Part shown: positions 7,886-16,489 of the stretch, piece after piece | Layout of the letters: the number at the start of each line of letters is the position of its first letter | How positions within the stretch are numbered: the stretch's first letter is position 1 | Assembly: GCA_031278635.1 (NCBI GenBank) | Contig: JAITKA010000130.1 | Span: 1 to 33,451 of the forward strand | DNA length: 33,451 bases | From: Deltaproteobacteria bacterium | GTDB lineage: Bacteria > Desulfobacterota > Desulfarculia > Adiutricales > Adiutricaceae | Reading direction: 5' to 3' | Translations under genes and position numbers: made by a program | The notes under the pieces: generated by a model | The model's database searches: none | What the model was told of the DNA's origin: nothing | What the model saw: the letters and a program-made list of their open reading frames with translations, nothing else

Positions 7886-7915
7886 ATTATACGCCCGGGG
7901 CCGGGGTTTTGTCAA
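7886..7915 (-). promoter_or_regulatory. Consensus sigma-70 promoter of the aroF-pheA operon
   Basis: The minus strand reads TTGACA (7915-7910), an 18-base spacer, then TATAAT (7891-7886). Both boxes are perfect. The start point is expected at 7880-7877, which coincides with the leader-peptide ATG. A strong constitutive promoter ahead of an attenuator is the usual arrangement. Confidence 0.9.
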
Positions 7916-7936
7916 GGGAAAAATTACGGGTCGCTA

Positions 7937-7977
7937 ACCCCATGGCCCCATCGGGCAAACCGATGGGGCCATGGGGT
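7937..7977 (-). terminator. Perfect 18-bp hairpin at the stop of the OmpA-domain gene
   Basis: Arms of 18 bases (7937-7954 and 7960-7977) pair perfectly around a 5-base loop; the first base of the arm is part of the TGA stop. A short T-run comes only about 13 bases after the stem, so it is an imperfect intrinsic terminator or an mRNA 3'-end stabiliser. It insulates the OmpA-domain gene from the aroF promoter, whose -35 box begins 22 bases beyond it. Confidence 0.6.
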
Positions 7978-8972
7978 CAGTTGCCGGTGTTCCGGGTGAT
8001 GGCGTAATCGGTGCCGGACAGGTTGACCACCTCCACGCGCCGGTTGCGGCCGTCCTCGGGATCGACGTTGGGCAGGGGCCGGGACTCGCCCAGGCCCTCG
8101 ATGGGCAGCTGGGAGGAGGCGATGCCGAAACGCTCGGTGAGGTAGCGCTGGACGGAGACGGCCCTGCGCCTCGAGAGGTCGAGGTTGTACTCGTAAGTCC
8201 CCCTGGCGTCGGTGTGGCCCTCGAGCCTGAAGCTGGAGCCGGCCAGTTCCGGGGAGGTCATGGCCCGGCCCAGGGTGTTGAGGACGTCCCTGGCCTCGGG
8301 GGTCAGCTCGTCCTTGTCGAACTCGAAGAGGACGTTCAGGGCCAGCCTCGGGCGGTCGTCGCCCTGGGGCTCGTTCAGGTACTCCTCGGGCGGGGGCGTC
8401 CCGCCCCGGGCGATGGTCAGGGCCGCCCTCTGCTCGGGGGTGTAGGCCCGGCGCCTGGGCCGGCCGCCCGGGCTCAGGGCGTCTATCATCTGGCCCATGG
8501 AGGGATCGTCCACCCCGGTCAGGTCGGTGAGCCTGCGGCGGTTCACGTACTGGAATGGGTAATTGATGAAGGTCCAGCGGGGCAGGGGAAAGTCGGAAAA
8601 GGGCGGCTCCTTGCTCTCGAAGGCCCCGCTCCCGTCGTAATCGACCACCTGGTAGTCCCAGGGGTCCTCGAGGTCGTGGTCGGCCACGTAGCAAAAGACC
8701 CGGCCGTTATGGCTGAGGCGCAGGGCCCGGCCCTCGCCGTCCCTTAGGATGAATTCCTCGCGCCTCGTCTCCTCGCCCTCGACGGTTATGTCGAAATCGA
8801 TCATCTCGTCGGAGGTGCGGAGGGCCCCGTACAGGGCCGGTTTTTCCCAGCCGTAGGGGAAATAGTCATGGTGGTTGGTCATGGCCTGGAGGTAGGCCGG
8901 GCCTTCCAAGAGTAGCCACAAAGAGCTTAAGACGGCAATCAGAGCCATTGTTATGATATATTTTTTACGCAT
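7977..8972 (-). CDS. OmpA-family peptidoglycan-binding envelope protein
   Basis: A 331-residue protein. Residues 1-23 are a basic start plus hydrophobic segment (signal peptide or anchor). Residues 40-150 are an unrecognised region rich in aromatic and acidic residues (DYFPYGWEKP, DPWDYQVVDYDG). Residues 208-325 are an OmpA C-terminal domain: VLFEFDKDELTPEA, LEGHTDARGTYEYNLDLSRRRA with the Asp and Arg that hold diaminopimelate of peptidoglycan, and GLGESRPL...NRRVEV. It probably ties an envelope structure to the cell wall. A beta-barrel is not evident, so this is a periplasmic or anchored OmpA-like protein, not a porin. The ribosome site is weak (GTGAAG). It stands alone, upstream of the aroF promoter. 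Confidence 0.85.
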   Translation of the reverse strand: MRKKYIITMALIAVLSSLWLLLEGPAYLQAMTNHHDYFPYGWEKPALYGALRTSDEMIDFDITVEGEETRREEFILRDGEGRALRLSHNGRVFCYVADHDLEDPWDYQVVDYDGSGAFESKEPPFSDFPLPRWTFINYPFQYVNRRRLTDLTGVDDPSMGQMIDALSPGGRPRRRAYTPEQRAALTIARGGTPPPEEYLNEPQGDDRPRLALNVLFEFDKDELTPEARDVLNTLGRAMTSPELAGSSFRLEGHTDARGTYEYNLDLSRRRAVSVQRYLTERFGIASSQLPIEGLGESRPLPNVDPEDGRNRRVEVVNLSGTDYAITRNTGN

Positions 8973-9416
8973 ATGGCTTCACTTGGTTTGGCTAAATCCC
9001 CCCAAAGGCCATGCCAAGGCCCTGGCCCAGGGCCTTGGCCTTGCGGGGCTCCTAAATCACTTATCGGCAGGATGGGCCGGGGGGAAAATAATTATTGTCC
9101 CCGGGGGCGAAAGCCATGGGTGAAAGCCATGGGGTTTTTGGGCGCCCCCGGGACTTTGGCAATCGATCGTGAAAAAATTTGGCCTGGGCCCTTGATTTTC
9201 GCCCCGGAATGATTATCTTGAATGGAACGACCCCGATCACCGCCTGGGCCTCGCCGGAAACGGCGCCCGCGGGCGGGATAGCCCCCGATTTACGCCCACC
9301 TTGGAATGAACCCCCATGAACCCGCGGGGCTTGGCCGGGGCCGCGGGACGGTTGGCCCCTGGCCTTTTCGCCGGACGGGGGCCCGTCGAGGCCGTCATCC
9401 CATTAGACCTTAAAGG
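8973..9416. other. Intergenic region between the OmpA-domain gene and dnaG
   Basis: No gene is supported here. It contains a near-perfect palindrome with 12-bp arms CCAAGGCCCTGG (9014-9025) and CCAGGGCCTTGG (9027-9038) around one base. A possible dnaG promoter is TTGATT (9192-9197) with TATCTT (9214-9219) after 16 bases, which would leave a ~190-base leader. An AT-rich AATAATTATT near 9089-9098 may belong to the leftward OmpA-gene promoter, but I see no clear -35. Confidence 0.45.
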
Positions 9417-11168
9417 ATGGGAAAACCGTTGAGGTACCCAAATCACGTGATAGAGGACGTCTGCCGCCAGGTGGATTTCGTGGCCTACGTCCGGGGCTTC
9501 GTGGATCTAAAGCCCGGCGGGAGGACCTGGAGGGGGCTGTGCCCCTTCCATTCCGAGAAGACCCCGTCTTTCCATGTCGACCCGGTCAAGAACCTTTACT
9601 ACTGCTTCGGTTGCGGCAAGGGCGGCGGGCCGATCACCTTCATGATGGAGATAACCGGGCAACCGTTCCTCGAGTGCCTGCGCGAGATGGCCGAGAGGGC
9701 CAACTATACCCTCCCGACCCTGGACCATGGCCAACGCGAGACCAAGGGGCCCAACAGGGCCGGGCTCTACGAGGTCATGAAAACGGCCCAGGAGTTTTAC
9801 GTCTCCTGCCTCGCCGGCCGGGACGGCCGGGAGGCCGTGGACTACCTGCGGGAAAGGGGCGTGTCCAGGGACTCGGTCACCGCCTTCGGGCTGGGCCTCG
9901 CGCCCAAGGAATGGGACAGGCTGACCCGCTTTCTGGACGGGAAGCGCTTCTCCAAGGACATCCAGCTCGAGGCGGGCCTCATAAAGAAGGCCAAGACCGG
10001 CGACAGGCATTTCGACACCTTCAGGAACAGGATCACCTTCCCGATACACGACGGCTTCCCCCGGGTCCTGGCCTTCGCCGCCCGGACCTACGCCCCGGGC
10101 GACGAGGGGGCCAAGTACATAAATTCCCCGACCACCCCCATTTACGAAAAGGGCCGCCAACTCTACGGCTTTAACCTGGCCAGGCCCTACGTGAAGTCCG
10201 GGGGCGTGGCCTTCCTGGTGGAGGGCTACCTGGACGTCATATCCATGTTCGCGGGCGGGGTCAAGGCCACCGTGGCCGCCATGGGCACGGCCCTGACCCA
10301 GCACCAGGTAAACTCCCTCAAGGGCACGGCCAAGGAGGTCCAGCTGGTCTTCGATGCCGACAACGCCGGGATGGAGGCGGCCAAAAGGGCCTTGCCCCTC
10401 CTTTACAACGCCGACCTCGACGGGCGGGTGATACGCCTGCCCGCCGGCCACGATCCCGACTCCTTCATCCGGGAGTACGGGAGCCAGGCCTTTTACGACC
10501 TGGCCGACAAGGCCCTGGACCTCTCGGAGTTTTTCCTGGGCCGCCTCCTTGAGACCAACGCCAAGACCGTCACCGGCCAGGGCCGGATAATCTCCGAGAT
10601 GCAGGACATCCTGCGCCAGGTGCCCGACGCGGTCAGGGGCCAGTTCCTTAGGAACAAACTGGCCGAGCGCCTGGGGCTCTCGCCCGAGCTCCTGAGGCTA
10701 AAGACCGTGGAGCGGTCCCGGATGGCCGCCGTGGCCCCCAAGGCCTTGCCCGGCGCCGACTACAGCCTCCTGGCCGGCAAGCTCCTTAAACTGATCATAA
10801 CCCACAGGGAGTGCCTGCGGCTGGTCGGCGATGACCTTCTGGCCATCTGGCCCCGGGACCGCACCGCCCGCGTCCTGACCGAGCTCCTCGCCCAGGTAAA
10901 GGAAAACCCCGACAGCCCCGACATCCGCCCCGAAAGCCTCCGCCTTGAGGACGATCCCCTGATGTCCTCGCTGGTAACGGAGGCCATGATACGCCCCAGG
11001 GAATACCCGGCCGCCAAAAGCCTCGAGACGGCCAAGCTCATGATCGCCAAGCTCTCGAGCCTGGCCGCCCAGAAAGTCAACGAGGAATACACCATGGCCA
11101 TCAAGCGGGCCGAGGCCATGGGCGACACCGAGACGGTCACCAAACTCATGGCCGCCAAGCAGCGCTAA
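9417..11168 (+). CDS. dnaG: DNA primase
   Basis: A 583-residue primase that makes RNA primers at the replication fork. Residues 40-70 form the CHC2 zinc finger (C42, H45, C63, C66 in [15 protein letters not shown]...[10 protein letters not shown]). The catalytic core follows, with the TOPRIM metal residues in EGYLDV (E269) and FDADNAG (D313, D315), and [19 protein letters not shown] (234-252). The C-terminal ~150 residues are the helicase-binding part and diverge as usual. AAAGG directly abuts the ATG, which is poor spacing; a TTG at 9429 in the same frame would be better placed. It precedes rpoD, the normal dnaG-rpoD order, but a strong terminator separates them. Confidence 0.96.
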   Translation: MGKPLRYPNHVIEDVCRQVDFVAYVRGFVDLKPGGRTWRGLCPFHSEKTPSFHVDPVKNLYYCFGCGKGGGPITFMMEITGQPFLECLREMAERANYTLPTLDHGQRETKGPNRAGLYEVMKTAQEFYVSCLAGRDGREAVDYLRERGVSRDSVTAFGLGLAPKEWDRLTRFLDGKRFSKDIQLEAGLIKKAKTGDRHFDTFRNRITFPIHDGFPRVLAFAARTYAPGDEGAKYINSPTTPIYEKGRQLYGFNLARPYVKSGGVAFLVEGYLDVISMFAGGVKATVAAMGTALTQHQVNSLKGTAKEVQLVFDADNAGMEAAKRALPLLYNADLDGRVIRLPAGHDPDSFIREYGSQAFYDLADKALDLSEFFLGRLLETNAKTVTGQGRIISEMQDILRQVPDAVRGQFLRNKLAERLGLSPELLRLKTVERSRMAAVAPKALPGADYSLLAGKLLKLIITHRECLRLVGDDLLAIWPRDRTARVLTELLAQVKENPDSPDIRPESLRLEDDPLMSSLVTEAMIRPREYPAAKSLETAKLMIAKLSSLAAQKVNEEYTMAIKRAEAMGDTETVTKLMAAKQR

Positions 11169-11210
11169 ACCGAGGGGCCCCTGGCCAGGCCAGGGGCCCT
11201 TCGGTTTTAA
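11167..11210 (+). terminator. Terminator of dnaG
   Basis: A ~20-bp stem (11167-11186 with 11188-11207), GC-rich in the middle and A/T at the base, ends in GGTTTTAATTT. The loop is nominally one base, so the real loop is opened by unpaired inner bases. The A-tract on the left arm overlaps the dnaG stop codon. Confidence 0.85.
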
Positions 11211-11558
11211 TTTGAAAAATGTCTGAATCGGCGGTAAGATATTGCCGTCAACGCTTCCGGGGGGATACCCCGGTTTGGCTCGCGGGTTAGCCCGGATACC
11301 CGATGGGGTCCCGTCAAGCCCCCGCCGCGTAAGGCCATGAACGAATCATCCAGCGATAAGTTTCCATGTGATTGAGCGGTTTTTTTATCCCCTTCCAACG
11401 CCGTCCGTCGTAAATCAAGATTACCCACTGTTTCGTTCGAGCCCACAAACGGCGACCGGGCCGGCCCGATGCCAGAAAATAAAGCGCCCAAACCGTTTGG
11501 CGACGCCGGGTTGGGGTCGCCTTCGGGAAAGACACCCGCGAAGCCCAAGGAGGTAACG
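11211..11558. other. Intergenic region upstream of rpoD
   Basis: No gene is supported. Two small hairpins are visible: CCGGGG/CCCCGG near 11258-11274 and CGGG/CCCG near 11283-11294. The open frame of rpoD extends back to an ATG at 11469, but without a ribosome site. I could not place a convincing sigma-70 promoter; AT-rich stretches near 11365-11395 are the likeliest area. Confidence 0.4.
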
Positions 11559-13340
11559 GTGGCCAAGGATAGCCGCATGAAAGGCAAAAAGCCCGATTAC
11601 GCGCCCACCAAAAGGCCTTTGAAGAGGCCCAGGTCCCCGGAAGACCTCGATTATTCCGGGCTGGCCGAGGCCATGGACCCCGACGCGGACGGGCCCGACA
11701 ACATCGACGCGGTGATCGCCGTCTTCGATGAGCTCAGCCTCCATTTGGTGGAGGACCTGGACGTCCATAAGCCCGTCAAGAAATTCGAGGGCCCGACCAT
11801 AGATTTCGCCGAGCCGGACCTGAGCGTCGAGCCCGAGGAGGGCCACGCCGGTTTCGTCGACCCCGTCAAGCTCTACCTGAAGGAGATGGGCCAGGTCAGC
11901 CTCCTGTCGAGGGAGGCCGAGGTCGAGATCGCCAAGAGGATCGAGGAGGGCGAGCGGGCGATCGTCTCCACCCTGGTCAGGGCCGGGGTGGGCCTGGACT
12001 GGGTCCTGGAGGCCAAGGAGCGGCTCCGGGGCGGCGAGATTCGCCTCAAGGACATCGTCAGCGACGGCGAGGACTGGACCGAGGCCCACGCCGTCAAGGG
12101 CCTTGAGAAGTTCATAAAGGACATCGACCGGATCTCCGCCCTCTCCGACAAGCTCTACCGCTACGGCCGCAAGACCCATGGCGAGCTGGCCGGGGCCAGC
12201 CTCGGCCGGCTGGCCAAGATCGGGGCCCACCAGGGCAAGTACGCCGACGAGATAGAGAGCCTTTTCAGTGGCCTGAACCTGGGCAAGCCCCAGTACGACG
12301 CCATGGTCGGCCGCCTGAGGGAATGGGACCGCCATTACGCCCTGATGCAGTCCGAGATAGACGCCCGCCGGGGCATCCTGGGCCTCCCGTCCCAGGCCGA
12401 CCTTGACAAGTTTTGCCAGAAGGCCAGGAAGAACGCCAACTGGGCCCCCAGGATGGCCAAGGCCCTGAAACTCTCCCAGACCAAGGTCGAGGAGACGGGC
12501 ATGGAGATCCTGGCCCTCCTGGGGAACCTTGAGTCCCTTGAGAGCCAGATCGGCCTGGGGCCACAGGAGGTCAGGCAGCACCTTTCCGACATCGCCGCCG
12601 CCGAGCACAAAATCTCCGAGTCCAAAAACAACCTGGTCGAGGCCAACCTGCGGCTGGTCGTCTCGATAGCCAAAAAGTTCACCAACCGGGGCCTCCAGTT
12701 CCTGGACCTCATCCAGGAGGGCAACATCGGGCTCATGAAGGCCGTGGACAAGTTCGAGTACCGGAGGGGCTACAAGTTCTCCACCTACGCCACCTGGTGG
12801 ATCCGCCAGGCCATCACCAGGGCCATAGCCGACCAGGCCAGGACCATCCGCATCCCGGTCCACATGATCGAGACCATAAACAAGCTCATCCGAGTCTCCA
12901 GGTACCTGATCCAGGAACTGGGCCGCGAGGCCACGCCCGAGGAGATCGCCGAGAAGATGGAGCTCCCCCTCGAGAAGGTCAGGCGGGTCCTGAAAATAGC
13001 CAAGGAGCCCATCAGCCTGGAGACGCCCATCGGCGAGGACGGCGACAGCTTCCTGGGCGACTTCATCGAGGACAACGTGGGCCAGACGCCCACCGAGAAG
13101 GTCATAGTCAGTAACCTCATCGAGCAGGCCAGCGAGGTCCTGGCCACCCTCAGCAAGCGCGAGGAAAAGGTCGTCCGCATGCGCTTCGGCATCGGCGAGA
13201 GCACCGATCACACCCTCGAGGAGGTCGGCCAGGAATTCAAGGTCACAAGGGAGCGCATACGCCAGATCGAGGCCAAGGCCATAAAGAAACTGCGCCACCC
13301 CAGCCGCAGCCGCAAACTCAAGCCCTTTCTGGATAACTGA
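11559..13340 (+). CDS. rpoD: Primary sigma factor (RpoD, sigma-70)
   Basis: The housekeeping sigma factor, 593 residues from the chosen start. Region 1.2 ([21 protein letters not shown]), a long non-conserved region, regions 2.1-2.4 ([64 protein letters not shown] split across the core), region 3 and region 4.2 ([24 protein letters not shown]) are all intact. The GTG at 11559 is chosen because a perfect AAGGAGG ends five bases before it, while the ATG at 11469 has no ribosome site. The acidic N-terminal part (region 1.1) is divergent. It follows dnaG but is transcribed separately, because a terminator lies between them. Confidence 0.95.
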   Translation: MAKDSRMKGKKPDYAPTKRPLKRPRSPEDLDYSGLAEAMDPDADGPDNIDAVIAVFDELSLHLVEDLDVHKPVKKFEGPTIDFAEPDLSVEPEEGHAGFVDPVKLYLKEMGQVSLLSREAEVEIAKRIEEGERAIVSTLVRAGVGLDWVLEAKERLRGGEIRLKDIVSDGEDWTEAHAVKGLEKFIKDIDRISALSDKLYRYGRKTHGELAGASLGRLAKIGAHQGKYADEIESLFSGLNLGKPQYDAMVGRLREWDRHYALMQSEIDARRGILGLPSQADLDKFCQKARKNANWAPRMAKALKLSQTKVEETGMEILALLGNLESLESQIGLGPQEVRQHLSDIAAAEHKISESKNNLVEANLRLVVSIAKKFTNRGLQFLDLIQEGNIGLMKAVDKFEYRRGYKFSTYATWWIRQAITRAIADQARTIRIPVHMIETINKLIRVSRYLIQELGREATPEEIAEKMELPLEKVRRVLKIAKEPISLETPIGEDGDSFLGDFIEDNVGQTPTEKVIVSNLIEQASEVLATLSKREEKVVRMRFGIGESTDHTLEEVGQEFKVTRERIRQIEAKAIKKLRHPSRSRKLKPFLDN

Positions 13341-13427
13341 ACCCCCCTCCCCCAAGGCCCGGCCTGGCCCAGGCTTGGCCCATGCCGAATCCCGCTCCCA
13401 CCCGAACCAAACGATACCCACCCGCAA

Positions 13428-13513
13428 CCGGCCCCCAGAGGGGGGGCCGGCGCGGGCATTTGGGGGGTCGAAAAAGGCCCGTCCGTCGGCGGAAGGCCCC
13501 GAAAGGGGTTTTT
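13428..13513 (+). terminator. Tandem terminator hairpins after rpoD
   Basis: The first hairpin is CCGGCCCCC (13428-13436) with GGGGGCCGG (13442-13450). The second is AAGGCCCC-GAAA-GGGGTTTT (13493-13512) with a GNRA tetraloop and a five-T run, which fits an intrinsic terminator when two G-U pairs are allowed. Confidence 0.55.
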
Positions 13514-14260
13514 CCTGAACCTACCTTTTGGGGTTAAGTTCCGAATATTGTTCGATTATTTATTTTTGGCTATGTTGCTCCCATTTTATGGTTGTTTTTT
13601 TCTTAAAATTGGTGTAATTTCAAGGCTCCCGATACCAGCCCCCAGTATATTAGGCGCCAGTAGCGAGGTCCCCCAAAAGGCTCCCGCTGGCCCAAAAGGT
13701 CCCGGAAAGGCCTTGGGGGGGTGCCGGCGCCGATCCAAAAGCCTGGGCGAGAGTTTATAGCCCTGATGGCATAAAAAATACGTTAAATAATTATTTTGAG
13801 CTGAATGACTAAATAATTAACTGGATTGGCGAATCTTGGAAGGGTTTGGGGCGCATCGCCGGCCACAAAGGCCGCCGGCCTTTGCGGGCGGCAATGGCAG
13901 GGGCTTGGGTAATTTCATTAGGCAAATCTGAAGTTATCAAAATAATGCCCATAATGCCCCGCTTTGGGCCATTGCGAAAAGAAAATTTTGCCCAATAAAT
14001 ACCATCAGGTTTGAACGTTCGTTCGTTTGCAATATTTCTACCTTCCACGCTGGGTGCTCTCAAGCGGAATGTTTAAATATTTTTTCGGACTAAATAGTAC
14101 GGCAGACGATAATTTAGTTTGTTTACGATGGAGATGGAAAAGTTAGGAAAAATTGGGCGTCTTTGGGCAATGGTGGCAATAAGGGGAAGCCATTCAATAT
14201 GATGAATGCCATTAATTTGACTAATTGGTTAACTTTCCGCATTCGACTGAAAAAGATAGC

Positions 14261-14290
14261 TTGACTTGTTAAGGGCAAGCGATCTATAGT
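14261..14290 (+). promoter_or_regulatory. Sigma-70 promoter of rpsA with a long leader
   Basis: TTGACT (14261-14266), an 18-base spacer and TATAGT (14285-14290) match consensus at five of six positions each. Transcription would begin near 14297, giving a leader of about 324 bases. In the leader, AAGTATT (14417-14423) pairs with AATACTT (14435-14441), and CTGGGC (14578-14583) with GCCCAG (14590-14595), the latter ending 25 bases before the start codon. Confidence 0.7.
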
Positions 14291-14620
14291 ATTTATTGAG
14301 AATTTGGTAAGCGTCCTTAGTTTGAGCCTTCTTTGGGTAATCGAACAAGTGATCTCATTTTCATAACGATTCTGACATCTTACGCCTTGAAATCAGCCTC
14401 TGCCTCTCTCCTTGGTAAGTATTCCTCGCGGAAAAATACTTATTGAAATTACGCAAAGACAACTTTTAAGTTTATGTATCAAGGCTAATTAAAATTGGAG
14501 TCAGAATAATAATTGCGAAAAATCGATCAAACTATGGTATGCTTCAAAAGTTAAGGCTCATACTTTAGTGGCCGAAACTGGGCTCAACCGCCCAGGGGAA
14601 TCTTACAGTTCGGGGATATC

Positions 14621-16477
14621 ATGCAATACAGTTCCTTCAACAATCAATCTAACCCTTACCCTCGCTCGGATGAGAACGATGAGTACTTTGACTCAGACGA
14701 GACCCTCACCGACGAGTCTTTAATCGACAACTTCTCGGACCAGGACGACGCCATGTCGGCCGAGGCCGAGTCCATGGATCGCCTTTACGATGAGAGCTTC
14801 AAATGCCCCACCGAAGGCGAGGTGCTCAAGGGCGTGGTCGTCCAGATAACCAAAGAGCACGTCATGCTCGACGTCGGGTCCAAGTCCGAGGGCCGCATCT
14901 CCATACAGGAGTTCATGGTCGACGGCAACCTCACCGTCCAGATAGGCGACCAGGTCGACGCCCTCGTGGTCCGTTTGGAGGACGAGGACGGCGAGATAAT
15001 CCTTTCCAAGGACAAGGCCGCCAAGATGAAAATCTGGGAGGAGATCGCCAAGGTCCACAACGAGGAGGGCATCCTGACCGGCACCATCACGAGCCGGGTC
15101 AAAGGCGGCCTTTCCGTGGACATCGGTGTCCCGGCCTTCCTTCCCGGCTCCCAGGTGGACACGAGGCCCCTCAAGAACCTCGACAGCCTGATCGGGAAGA
15201 CCTACGATTTTAAGGTCCTCAAGTATAACAAGCGGCGGGGCAACGTGGTCCTCAGCCGGCGGGTCATACTGGAGGCCGAGCGCGAGCTGGTCAAATCCAA
15301 GACCATGTCCACCCTCCAGGTCGGTAACGTCGTGGAAGGTTCCGTTAAGAACCTTACCGATTACGGCGCCTTCATCGAGCTGGGCGGCCTGGACGGCCTT
15401 CTGCACGTGACCGACATGTCCTGGGGCCGCCTCAGCACCCCCGGCGACCTGTTCAAGGTCGGCGACAAGGTGACCGTCAAGGTCCTTTCCTTCGATCGCG
15501 ACCGCGGCCGCGTTTCTTTGGGCCTCAAGCAGATGACCGATGACCCCTGGCTGACCGCCTCGGAGAAATACGCCGAGGGCCAAAGGGTCTCCGGCAAGGT
15601 CGTCTCCCTCACCGACTACGGCGCCTTCGTGGAGCTGCAGACCGGCCTTGAGGGCCTGATTCACGTCTCCGAGATGAGCTGGACCCGCAAGGTCCGGAAC
15701 CCCGGCACGGTCCTCAAGGTGGGCGACGTGGTCGAGACCATCATCCTTAAGATGGAGCTCCCGGCCAAGCGCATCTCCCTGGGCCTCAAGCAGATCGAGC
15801 CCAACCCCTGGAACGCGGTGGCCGATCGCTACCCCATCGGGACCATCATCGAGGGCAAGATCAAGAACATCACCGACTTCGGCGCCTTTATCGGCATCGA
15901 CGAGGGCATCGATGGCTTGGTCCACATCTCGGACATCTCCTGGACCCGCCGCTTCAAGCACCCATCGGAGGTTTTCAAGAAGGGCGACCAGGTCCGGGCC
16001 GTCATCCTGGCCATCGATCGCGACCAGGAGCGCTTCTCGCTTGGCATCAAGCAGCTCGAGGAGGATCCCTGGGTCGTGGCCTTTAACCGCTTCCCGGTCG
16101 GCGAGACCGTCAGCGGCAAGGTGACCAACGTGACCGACTTCGGCGTTTTCATCGAGCTGGCCGAGGGCGTGGAGGGACTTATCCACGTCTCCGAGTCGGG
16201 CCTCCCGAAGGGCAAGCCCCTCTCCGAGGCCTTCTCGGTGGGCGACGAGGTCACGGCCAAGGTCGTCTCGGTTTCGACCACCGATCACAAGATCGGCCTG
16301 TCGGTCAAGCGCAAGGCCAAGGACGAGGAGGAGGGGACCTACAAGGAGTACCTCTCCGACAACGGCAAATCCACCGGCACCAATGGCGCCGCGGCCCCCT
16401 CCTTCGGGGCCGCCTTCGGTAACCTTGATAAGCTTCTGGCGGAAAAGAAGCAATCCAACGACGAGGCGGGCAACTAA
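14621..16477 (+). CDS. rpsA: 30S ribosomal protein S1
   Basis: A 618-residue protein with six S1 (OB-fold) RNA-binding domains, the full-length proteobacterial form. Domains begin near residues 64, 149, 228, 316, 402 and 489, the last four marked by repeated NLTDYGAFIEL / NITDFGAFIGI type strands and GLIHVSEMSW. The first ~60 residues are very acidic and Asn/Ser-rich. It binds mRNA leaders on the 30S subunit and helps start translation. GGGG lies five bases before the ATG. The long structured leader is the natural place for autoregulation by S1 (inference). sppA follows after 12 bases, so it is likely co-transcribed. Confidence 0.96.
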   Translation: MQYSSFNNQSNPYPRSDENDEYFDSDETLTDESLIDNFSDQDDAMSAEAESMDRLYDESFKCPTEGEVLKGVVVQITKEHVMLDVGSKSEGRISIQEFMVDGNLTVQIGDQVDALVVRLEDEDGEIILSKDKAAKMKIWEEIAKVHNEEGILTGTITSRVKGGLSVDIGVPAFLPGSQVDTRPLKNLDSLIGKTYDFKVLKYNKRRGNVVLSRRVILEAERELVKSKTMSTLQVGNVVEGSVKNLTDYGAFIELGGLDGLLHVTDMSWGRLSTPGDLFKVGDKVTVKVLSFDRDRGRVSLGLKQMTDDPWLTASEKYAEGQRVSGKVVSLTDYGAFVELQTGLEGLIHVSEMSWTRKVRNPGTVLKVGDVVETIILKMELPAKRISLGLKQIEPNPWNAVADRYPIGTIIEGKIKNITDFGAFIGIDEGIDGLVHISDISWTRRFKHPSEVFKKGDQVRAVILAIDRDQERFSLGIKQLEEDPWVVAFNRFPVGETVSGKVTNVTDFGVFIELAEGVEGLIHVSESGLPKGKPLSEAFSVGDEVTAKVVSVSTTDHKIGLSVKRKAKDEEEGTYKEYLSDNGKSTGTNGAAAPSFGAAFGNLDKLLAEKKQSNDEAGN

Positions 16478-16489
16478 ACAGGAAGCCAT

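Larger units (their letters stand above)
13341..14620. other. Long AT-richer intergenic region between rpoD and rpsA
   Basis: This 1.28-kb stretch has two GC-rich hairpins after rpoD, then ~1 kb whose base composition is clearly lower in GC than the rest of the window. No frame in it has a ribosome site with a plausible product; frames at 13548-13760 (+) and 13809-14063 (-) begin at TTG without support. It contains a hairpin with CAAAGGCC/GGCCTTTG (13866-13884), a GTTCGTTCGTT iteration near 14017-14027, a good promoter at 14261-14290 and a ~320-base leader for rpsA. Confidence 0.6.

Noticed and set aside
7528-7923. T-box riboswitch before aroF
   Set aside because: There is no T-box sequence or specifier-loop layout; the Phe/Tyr-rich frame explains the terminator better.
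11421-13427. A 668-codon minus-strand frame opposite rpoD
   Set aside because: Antisense of a clear primary sigma factor; no ribosome site and no domain.
13548-13760. Small membrane-protein gene in the rpoD-rpsA gap
   Set aside because: It starts with TTG, has no ribosome site and its second half shifts to low-complexity GC-rich sequence.
13809-14063. 84-codon minus-strand frame containing NIANERTF, faintly like DUF202
   Set aside because: The resemblance covers about eight residues, the start is TTG and no ribosome site exists.
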